Shown here: one piece after another, positions 6,994-11,750 of the stretch
Layout of the letters: every line of letters starts with the position of its first letter
How positions within the stretch are numbered: the first letter of the stretch is position 1
From: Actinomycetota bacterium
Lineage (GTDB): Bacteria > Actinomycetota > Actinomycetes > Propionibacteriales > Propionibacteriaceae
Assembly (NCBI GenBank): GCA_016213595.1
Contig: JACRAA010000159.1
Span: 1-11,750, forward strand
Length of the DNA stretch: 11,750 nucleotides
Direction: 5' to 3'
Position numbers and translations under genes: made by a program
The notes under the pieces: generated by a model
Database searches by the model: none
What the model was told of the DNA's origin: nothing
The model's input: the letters and a program-made list of their open reading frames with translations, nothing else

Positions 6994-7522
6994 GCTTCTC
7001 CTGCGCCGCGCCACCGAGGCGGATCTCGAGGCCATCACCGCCATCTACAACCACTCCGTGCTCACGGAGACCGCGTCGTGGGACGACGAGCCCGTGACCC
7101 TCGAGAACCGGCGCCACTGGTTCGTCGGGCACGGGCGGGACCCGTACCTCACACTCGTCGCGGAGTGGGACGGCACTGTCGTCGGGTACGCCGCCTATGG
7201 TGCGTTCCGCCCGAAGGCAGGATGGGCCCTCACCGCTGAGCACTCCCTCTACATCACGCCCGAATGCAAGGGACAGGGGATTGGGACGCAGCTGCTCACG
7301 GCCCTGCTCGAAGGCGCGGCCGCCCGCGGCATCCACGTCATGGTCGGCGTGCTGTCGGCCGACAACGAGGCGTCGTTGCGCCTCCACCAGCGCCTCGGCT
7401 TCGTGGAGACGGCACGGATGCCCCAGGTCGGCAAGAAGTTCGGCCGCTGGCTCGACGCGGTCGTCGTCCAGCGCATCCTCGACGAGCGCCTACGTCCAGG
7501 GGACCCCCTGCCGAACGAGTAG
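6986..7522 (+). CDS. GNAT N-acetyltransferase, phosphinothricin/methionine-sulfoximine type
   Basis: Acetyl-CoA-dependent N-acetyltransferase (178 aa) of the Pat/Bar/YncA-like subgroup, whose studied members acetylate phosphinothricin, methionine sulfoximine or methionine sulfone. The substrate here is inferred from family only. The N-terminal half has the subgroup pattern IYNHSVLTETASWD. The acetyl-CoA loop is KGQGIG (95-100), matching Q/R-x-x-G-x-G with Lys in the first position. Next come the ADNEASLRLHQRLGF segment and a C-terminal KFGRWLDAVVVQ stretch that parallels the KHGNWHDVGFWQ part of Pat. I chose GTG 6986, which overlaps the ftsY stop (GTGACTGA) and begins the conserved TELLLRRATEAD strand; earlier starts lie inside ftsY. 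It is likely coupled to ftsY translation. The stop TAG (7520-7522) forms part of a possible ffh -10 box. It could instead be an amino-acid or toxin detoxifier of unknown specificity. Confidence 0.88.
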   Translation: MTELLLRRATEADLEAITAIYNHSVLTETASWDDEPVTLENRRHWFVGHGRDPYLTLVAEWDGTVVGYAAYGAFRPKAGWALTAEHSLYITPECKGQGIGTQLLTALLEGAAARGIHVMVGVLSADNEASLRLHQRLGFVETARMPQVGKKFGRWLDAVVVQRILDERLRPGDPLPNE

Positions 7523-7525
7523 GCT
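7520..7525 (+). promoter_or_regulatory. Putative ffh -10 box (TAGGCT)
   Basis: TAGGCT fits TANNNT and shares its first three bases with the stop codon of the upstream acetyltransferase gene. The expected start near 7532 would leave a 28-base leader containing the AAGGA ribosome site. No -35 match is evident. Confidence 0.35.
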
Positions 7526-7548
7526 TGCCCGGTCCCGTCTCCGTACCC

Positions 7549-7553
7549 AAGGA
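7549..7553 (+). promoter_or_regulatory. Shine-Dalgarno (AAGGA) deciding the ffh start
   Basis: AAGGA with 6-base spacing selects GTG 7560. The frame stays open upstream for more than 300 bases, but that part overlaps the acetyltransferase gene and has no Ffh-like sequence. Confidence 0.7.
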
Positions 7554-7559
7554 CCTTCT

Positions 7560-9131
7560 GTGTTCGACACCCTGAGCGACCGCCTGACCGCGACCTTCCG
7601 CACGTTGCGCGGCAAGGGGCGGCTGTCCGACGCCGATATCGACGAGACCCTCCGCGAGATCCGCATCGCGCTCCTCGAGGCCGACGTGAGCCTCTCCGTC
7701 GTCCGCGAGTTCGTCGCCGCCGTGCGCGAGCAGGCTCGGACGGAGGAGGTCAGCAAGGCGCTCAACCCCGCCCAGCAGATCGTCAAGATCGTCAACGACG
7801 AGCTGGTCTCGATCCTCGGCGGCGAGACCAGGCTGCTGCGGTTCGCGAAGAAGCCGCCGACCGTGATCATGCTGGCGGGCCTCCAAGGCTCCGGCAAGAC
7901 GACGCTCGCCGGCAAGCTCGCCGTCTGGCTCAAGTCCCAGGGCCACACCCCGATGCTCGTGGCGGCGGACCTCCAGCGTCCCAACGCCGTGACGCAGCTC
8001 CAGGTCGTCGCCCAGCAGGCCGGGGTCGCCGCGTACGCACCCCAGCCCGGCAACGGCGTGGGAGACCCGGTCGAGGTCGCCAGGCAGGCGAAGGAGGTGG
8101 CGGCCCACCACCTCCACGACGTCGTCATCGTCGACACCGCCGGCCGGCTCGGCGTCGACACCGAGCTCATGCAGCAGGCCGCGGACATCAAGGCGGCCGT
8201 CGACCCGGACGAGGTCCTGTTCGTCGTCGACGCGATGATCGGCCAGGACGCGGTCAACACCGCGAAGGCGTTCGCCGACGGTGTCGGCTTCGACGGCGTC
8301 GTGCTCACCAAGCTCGACGGCGACGCGCGGGGCGGGGCCGCGCTGTCGATCGCGCGGGTCATCGGCAAGCCGATCATGTTCGCGTCCAACGGCGAGAAGC
8401 TCGCGGACTTCGACGTCTTCCACCCGGACCGCATGGCCGGCCGGATCCTCGACATGGGCGACGTGCTCACCCTCATCGAGCAGGCGGAGCGCCACCTCGA
8501 CCGGGAGGAGTCCCAGAAGGCGGCGAGCAAGCTGCTGGGCCTCGGGGGCGGGGAGTTCGGGCTGCAGGACTTCCTGGGCCAGATGCAGGCGGTACGGAGG
8601 ATGGGCCCCCTCTCCAAGGTGTTCGGGATGCTGCCGGGCATGGGCCAGATGCGCGAGCAGATCGACGCCATCGACGAGAGGGAGATCGACCGCATCGAGG
8701 CGATCATCTTCTCGATGACGCCGGCCGAGCGGGCGAACGTGTCGATCCTCAACGGCTCGCGCCGCGCCCGGATCGCCAAGGGCGCGGGCGTGCAGGTCAG
8801 CGACGTCAACAACCTCGTGAACCGCTTCGTCGAGGCACGCAAGATGATGCAGTCGATGGGCGGCATGATGGGCGCCGGTCCTGGCGGACCGAAGAAGGGC
8901 CGCACCACCCCGGCGGCGAAGAAGAAGGGGCGCGGCGTCTCGGGCAACCCGGCCAAGCGCAACCAGGCCGCCCAGCCTGTCCAGCCCGCCGTGACGGTGC
9001 CGGACCCCACCGCGTTCGGCGCCGGGGGCATGCCCACGAGCGAGGCGGAGCTCGCCGAGGCGATGAAGGGCTTCCAGCTCCCACCCGAGATGCAGCAGTT
9101 CCTGAACCCGAAGAACAAGGGCCCCCGGTAG
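7560..9131 (+). CDS. ffh: Signal recognition particle protein Ffh (SRP54)
   Basis: GTPase that binds 4.5S RNA and hydrophobic signal sequences on nascent chains and delivers ribosomes to FtsY. The 523-aa protein starts MFDTLSDRLTATF, as expected. The N domain covers about 1-95 and the G domain about 100-290, with G1 GLQGSGKT (107-114), G2 DLQRPNA (137-143), G3 DTAGR (192-196) and G4 TKLDG (250-254). The Met-rich M domain follows (about 320-435): DFLGQMQAVRRMG, MLPGMGQM, and the RNA-binding helix RRARIAKGAG, where the usual GSG is GAG. A 90-residue tail rich in Lys, Gly, Pro and Gln ends with QLPPEMQQFLNP; such tails are common in actinobacterial Ffh. The nearest functional partner, ftsY, is separated from it by one gene. 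It has its own ribosome site and possibly its own promoter. Confidence 0.97.
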   Translation: MFDTLSDRLTATFRTLRGKGRLSDADIDETLREIRIALLEADVSLSVVREFVAAVREQARTEEVSKALNPAQQIVKIVNDELVSILGGETRLLRFAKKPPTVIMLAGLQGSGKTTLAGKLAVWLKSQGHTPMLVAADLQRPNAVTQLQVVAQQAGVAAYAPQPGNGVGDPVEVARQAKEVAAHHLHDVVIVDTAGRLGVDTELMQQAADIKAAVDPDEVLFVVDAMIGQDAVNTAKAFADGVGFDGVVLTKLDGDARGGAALSIARVIGKPIMFASNGEKLADFDVFHPDRMAGRILDMGDVLTLIEQAERHLDREESQKAASKLLGLGGGEFGLQDFLGQMQAVRRMGPLSKVFGMLPGMGQMREQIDAIDEREIDRIEAIIFSMTPAERANVSILNGSRRARIAKGAGVQVSDVNNLVNRFVEARKMMQSMGGMMGAGPGGPKKGRTTPAAKKKGRGVSGNPAKRNQAAQPVQPAVTVPDPTAFGAGGMPTSEAELAEAMKGFQLPPEMQQFLNPKNKGPR

Positions 9132-9150
9132 CCGTCGCTCGCGACGCGGC
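9131..9150 (+). terminator. Hairpin just after ffh stop
   Basis: GCCGTCGC-TC-GCGACGCGGC folds into an imperfect stem: GTCGC/GCGAC (9133-9147 region), extended by GCC/GGC with a 2-base bulge. It starts on the last base of the ffh stop codon and has no T-run. It may be a weak terminator between ffh and the amidohydrolase gene. Confidence 0.3.
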
Positions 9151-9164
9151 ACGAGGATGACCTC

Positions 9165-10349
9165 ATGAGCCCCGCGTCCCACAGCCACGACCTTCTGGCC
9201 GGGCTCGTGCACACGCACAGCCACGACGGCAGCACCCACACCCACGCCGCCGACGGGACAGTCCTCGACGAGCCGCTCCACCTCCACGGGACCGTACTGC
9301 CGGGCGGAGCGCGCACCGACCTCTGGGTGGTCGACGGCCGGGTCACGTTCACCCGGGCGTCCTCGGCCCGCTCCCTGGGTCGTGACCTGTGGATCCTGCC
9401 GGGCCTCGTGGATGCCCATTGCCACATCGGGCTCGGCTCGCAGGGAGCCGTTGACCCCGGGACGACCGAGGCGCAGGCGCTCATGGACCGTGACGCCGGC
9501 GCCCTGCTCGTACGTGACGCCGGGTCGCCCGCCGACACGCGGTGGGTGGACGACCGCGCCGACCTGCCCGAGATCATCCGAGCGGGGCGTCATGTGGCCC
9601 GTACGAAGCGGTACCTCCGGAACTTCGCCGACGAGGTCGAGCCCGAGGAGCTCGTGGACGCCGTCGCCGTACAGGCGCGGCGGGGGGACGGCTGGGTCAA
9701 GCTGGTGGGGGACTGGATCGACCGTGACGCCGGCGACCTCGCGCCGAGCTGGCCTGCTGATGTGGCGCGGCAGGCGATCGACCGGGCACACGCCGAAGGG
9801 GCACGAGTGACGGCCCACTGCTTCGGGGAGCAGTCCGTCGCCGAGCTCGTCGCCGCGGGGATCGACGGCATCGAGCACGGGACGGGCCTCGACGACGACA
9901 CGATCGAGGAGATGGCCCTGCGCCGCGTCGCCCTCGTCCCCACCCTCGACAACCTCGCGATCTTCCCCGGCATCGCGGACCAGGCGGCCGAGAGGTTCCC
10001 GCGGTACGCCGCGCACATGCGCGACCTCTACGCCCGTCGCTACCAGACCTTCGGGAAGGCGTACGAGGCCGGCGTGCCCATGTACGCCGGGACAGATGCC
10101 GGAGGAGTGGGTGCGCACGGCCGGATCGGCAAGGAGGTCGTGGCGCTGGCAGCGGTCGGTGGCAGCGACTTCGCTCTCGGTGCCGCGTCCTGGCGCGCCC
10201 GGGACTGGCTGGGGCGTCCGTGCCTTGCGGAGGGGGAGCGGGCGGACCTCGTCGCGTACACCTCCGACCCTCGTACCCAGCTCGCCGTCGTCGAGCACCC
10301 TCGTTACGTCGTGCTGCGGGGCCGCGTCGTGGTGGACGGTCAGGCCTGA
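9165..10349 (+). CDS. Metal-dependent amidohydrolase with His-rich N-terminus
   Basis: Amidohydrolase-superfamily enzyme (394 aa), closest in pattern to the imidazolonepropionase/prolidase-like group that cleaves cyclic or peptide amides. The true substrate is not known. Metal and catalytic residues are all present: HxH in DAHCHIG (H85, H87), a lysine in GWVKLVGDW (K179, possibly carboxylated), TAHCFG (H218), GIEHGTGL (H238) and YAGTDAGG (D311). A small beta domain precedes (about 38-75, with LWVVDGRVT) and returns at the C-terminus (about 355-392). The first 41 residues hold nine histidines (6, 8, 16, 18, 20, 25, 27, 39, 41), an extension ahead of the usual family start. ATG 9165 has GAGG 8 bases upstream. 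GTG 9207 is a weaker alternative and would keep most of the His-rich part. Related genes sit next to ffh in other actinomycetes, so this neighbour is not unexpected. Confidence 0.88.
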   Translation: MSPASHSHDLLAGLVHTHSHDGSTHTHAADGTVLDEPLHLHGTVLPGGARTDLWVVDGRVTFTRASSARSLGRDLWILPGLVDAHCHIGLGSQGAVDPGTTEAQALMDRDAGALLVRDAGSPADTRWVDDRADLPEIIRAGRHVARTKRYLRNFADEVEPEELVDAVAVQARRGDGWVKLVGDWIDRDAGDLAPSWPADVARQAIDRAHAEGARVTAHCFGEQSVAELVAAGIDGIEHGTGLDDDTIEEMALRRVALVPTLDNLAIFPGIADQAAERFPRYAAHMRDLYARRYQTFGKAYEAGVPMYAGTDAGGVGAHGRIGKEVVALAAVGGSDFALGAASWRARDWLGRPCLAEGERADLVAYTSDPRTQLAVVEHPRYVVLRGRVVVDGQA

Positions 10350-10390
10350 GACAACTTCTGGCCTTGCTCGTCGTGTCCCCGGCGCCTCGG

Positions 10391-10396
10391 TAGGGT
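10391..10396 (+). promoter_or_regulatory. Putative -10 box (TAGGGT) for the aldo/keto reductase gene
   Basis: TAGGGT lies in the 76-base gap after the amidohydrolase gene. The predicted start near 10403 leaves a 23-base leader with GAAGGGG (10411-10417), a good ribosome site 8 bases before ATG 10426. The only TTG-like -35 (TTGCTC, 10364-10369) is 21 bases away, too far to trust. Confidence 0.4.
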
Positions 10397-10425
10397 CGAA
10401 AGGACGAGACGAAGGGGTCAGCATC

Positions 10426-11418
10426 ATGGAGTACACGCATCTCGGCCGCAGCGGACTGCTGGTGAGCCGGATCTGCCTGGGCACGATGAACTTCGGCCCG
10501 GAGGCCAGCGAGGACGACTCGCACACGATCATGGACAGCGCCCACGACCGTGGCGTCAACTTCTTCGACACGGCCAACGCGTACGGCGGCACGGTCGGTG
10601 AGGGCATCACCGAGCAGATCATCGGGCGCTGGTTCGCGCAGGGCGGCGGCCGTCGCGAGAAGACGGTCCTCGCGACCAAGATGTACGGCAACATGGGCGA
10701 CTGGCCCAACATGCGGTACTGCTCGGCGCTCAACATCCGCCGCGCCTGCGACGCCTCGCTCAAGCGGCTGCAGACCGACTACATAGACCTGTACCAGATG
10801 CACCACATCGACCGGGACACGCCGTTCGACGAGGTATGGGAGGCCATGGAGGTGCTCCGCCAGCAGGGCAAGATCCTCTACGTCGGCAGCTCGAACTTCG
10901 CCGGCTGGAACCTCGCCCAGGCGCAGGAGGCCGCCAAGGCCCGTCACTTCCTCGGCCTGGTGAGCGAGCAGTCCATCTACAACCTCCTCACCCGCTGGGT
11001 CGAGCTCGAGGTGCTGCCCGCCGCCATCGCGTACGGGATCGGTGTCATCCCCTGGTCGCCGCTGCACGGCGGGCTGCTGTCCGGCGCGCTCCGCAAGGAG
11101 CGTGAGGGTGGCGGCTCCCGCTCGTCGAAGGGCCGCGCCGGCGAAGGCCTGGACAAGCACCGCGAGGCGCTCGAGGCGTACGAGTCGCTGTGCAACGACC
11201 TCGGAGAGGACCCGGCCGACGTCGGTCTCGCGTGGCTGCTGAGCCGCGAGGGCGTCACCGCACCCATCGTCGGTCCGCGCACTCTGGCGCAGCTGGACGG
11301 AGCAGTGCACGCGGTGGAGATCACGCTCAGCGGCGAGACGCTCGACCGGCTCGACGAGATCTTCCCGGCCCCGGGCCCGAACGGCTCGAAGCCGGCCCCG
11401 GAGGCCTACGCCTGGTGA
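10426..11418 (+). CDS. Aldo/keto reductase, NADPH-dependent
   Basis: Cytoplasmic TIM-barrel oxidoreductase of the AKR superfamily that reduces aldehydes or ketones, normally with NADPH; the natural substrate cannot be read from sequence. The protein is 330 aa, standard length. It opens with MEYTHLGRSGLLVSRICLG, typical of the bacterial aryl-alcohol-dehydrogenase-like branch. The catalytic tetrad is intact: D48 and Y53 (FFDTANAYGG), K85 (LATKMYG) and H126 (LYQMHH). Barrel strand motifs KILYVGSSNFAGWN, SEQSIYNLL and GVIPWSPLHGGLLSG follow in order. GPRTLAQLDGAV near residue 285 is the cofactor-phosphate binding segment. The ATG at 10426 is supported by GAAGGGG at 8 bases; the frame is open further upstream, but that part overlaps the amidohydrolase gene. 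It appears to be transcribed on its own and meets the mntH-like gene tail-to-tail 7 bases after its stop. Confidence 0.93.
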   Translation: MEYTHLGRSGLLVSRICLGTMNFGPEASEDDSHTIMDSAHDRGVNFFDTANAYGGTVGEGITEQIIGRWFAQGGGRREKTVLATKMYGNMGDWPNMRYCSALNIRRACDASLKRLQTDYIDLYQMHHIDRDTPFDEVWEAMEVLRQQGKILYVGSSNFAGWNLAQAQEAAKARHFLGLVSEQSIYNLLTRWVELEVLPAAIAYGIGVIPWSPLHGGLLSGALRKEREGGGSRSSKGRAGEGLDKHREALEAYESLCNDLGEDPADVGLAWLLSREGVTAPIVGPRTLAQLDGAVHAVEITLSGETLDRLDEIFPAPGPNGSKPAPEAYAW

Positions 11419-11425
11419 GGCACCG

Positions 11426-11750
11426 CTAGGCCCAGCTCGCCAGGAGCGCGATGTTGAGGGCCACGATGACGACGACCATGGCCCACGAGACGATGCGGAG
11501 CCAGCGAGGCAGCGTCCACGTGCCCATCACGTCCTCACGACTGCTCAGCCAGACCAGGGGCGCGACGGCGAACCCGATGCCGAAGCTCAACACCACCTGG
11601 CTCGCGACGAGCACTGTCGTCGCCGTGATGCCGGTGAGGAGGATGAGCACGGCCGGCGCCACCGTGACCGCGCGGGTCCACGCCGGGGAGATGCGGACGG
11701 GGAACGAGTCCGTGGCGATCCCGCTGCCCGCGTGCGTCCCGACGATCGCC
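11426..11750 (-). CDS. mntH: Nramp-family Mn2+/Fe2+ transporter, C-terminal part
   Basis: Proton-coupled divalent-metal importer of the inner membrane. Only the last 107 residues are in the window; the frame is open to the edge and the start lies to the right. Visible order: a polar loop (IVGTHAGSG ... ISPAWTRAVTV); one hydrophobic segment (VAPAVLILLTGITATTVLVAS); the family signature SQVVLSFGIGFAVAPLVWL, which matches the SQVxLSFGIxxAxxPL pattern of MntH; a short soluble stretch with the MG of DVMGTW (MGD/MGE in relatives); and a last helix WAMVVVIVALNIALLASW. The metal-binding DPGN and MPH motifs would be upstream and cannot be checked. The stop is TAG (complement of 11426-11428). It converges on the aldo/keto reductase gene with a 7-base gap. 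Its promoter and any MntR/DtxR-type operator are outside the window. Nramp call is secure; exact metal preference is inferred. Confidence 0.9.
   Translation of the reverse strand, partial: AIVGTHAGSGIATDSFPVRISPAWTRAVTVAPAVLILLTGITATTVLVASQVVLSFGIGFAVAPLVWLSSREDVMGTWTLPRWLRIVSWAMVVVIVALNIALLASWA

Noticed and set aside
8740..8800. GAG in place of GSG in the Ffh RNA-binding motif as a functional change.
   Set aside because: This position varies between Ffh proteins (for example Cys or Ser) and the flanking Arg residues are intact.
9153..9158. GAGGAT before the amidohydrolase ATG as a possible leaderless -10 box.
   Set aside because: It lacks the TA of TANNNT, and GAGG serves well as a ribosome site at 8 bases; kept only as the latter.
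10367..10408. CTCGTC...GACGAG inverted repeat flanking the reductase -10 box.
   Set aside because: Six-base arms 30 bases apart, with no symmetry between them; too weak to call an operator.
7338..10763. A 1141-codon open frame on the minus strand opposite ffh and the amidohydrolase gene.
   Set aside because: High-GC codon use on the plus strand removes stops from one antisense frame. The translation has no recognisable domain, and the plus strand encodes two complete known families with all motifs.
1..11750. Search for a defence system, CRISPR array, insertion sequence, prophage, tRNA or large repeat.
   Set aside because: None found. Every gene in the window but one belongs to a known family, and the gaps are all under about 80 bases.

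Overview
The window looks like chromosomal core DNA from a high-GC actinomycete (Actinomycetota). The evidence is GC-rich third codon positions, GTG starts on six of the nine genes whose start is visible, and the actinobacterial order rnc, mutM, smc, ftsY, ffh. No genus can be named from the sequence alone.

Layout: nine genes and the rnc 3' end read rightwards, and one partial gene at the right edge reads leftwards. Bases 1-1905 form a tightly overlapping unit: the 3' end of rnc (RNase III), mutM (formamidopyrimidine-DNA glycosylase) and a GtrA-like four-helix membrane protein. smc (condensin ATPase, 1187 aa) follows, then a 67-residue single-span membrane protein of unknown function. ftsY (SRP receptor), a phosphinothricin/methionine-sulfoximine-type N-acetyltransferase and ffh (SRP54 GTPase) come next. 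Then a metal-dependent amidohydrolase with a histidine-rich N-terminal extension and an aldo/keto reductase. The last gene, on the minus strand, is the 3' end of an Nramp/MntH Mn/Fe transporter, converging on the reductase.

Functional grouping: rnc, mutM and smc serve RNA processing, oxidative DNA repair and chromosome segregation. ftsY and ffh encode the two interacting GTPases of co-translational membrane targeting. In many actinobacteria the ftsY-ffh interval holds amt-glnB-glnD; here it holds only the acetyltransferase. The amidohydrolase, reductase and transporter look like separate accessory units. No tRNA, rRNA, CRISPR array, insertion sequence, prophage or attachment site was seen, and no gene-free stretch exceeds about 80 bases.

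I do not see a new multi-gene system. The points most worth a second look are: GTA valine codons used almost only before C (17 of 18, making GTAC), the His-rich amidohydrolase N-terminus, the acetyltransferase between the SRP genes, the small membrane protein between smc and ftsY, and apparently leaderless starts for smc, ftsY and the GtrA-like gene.
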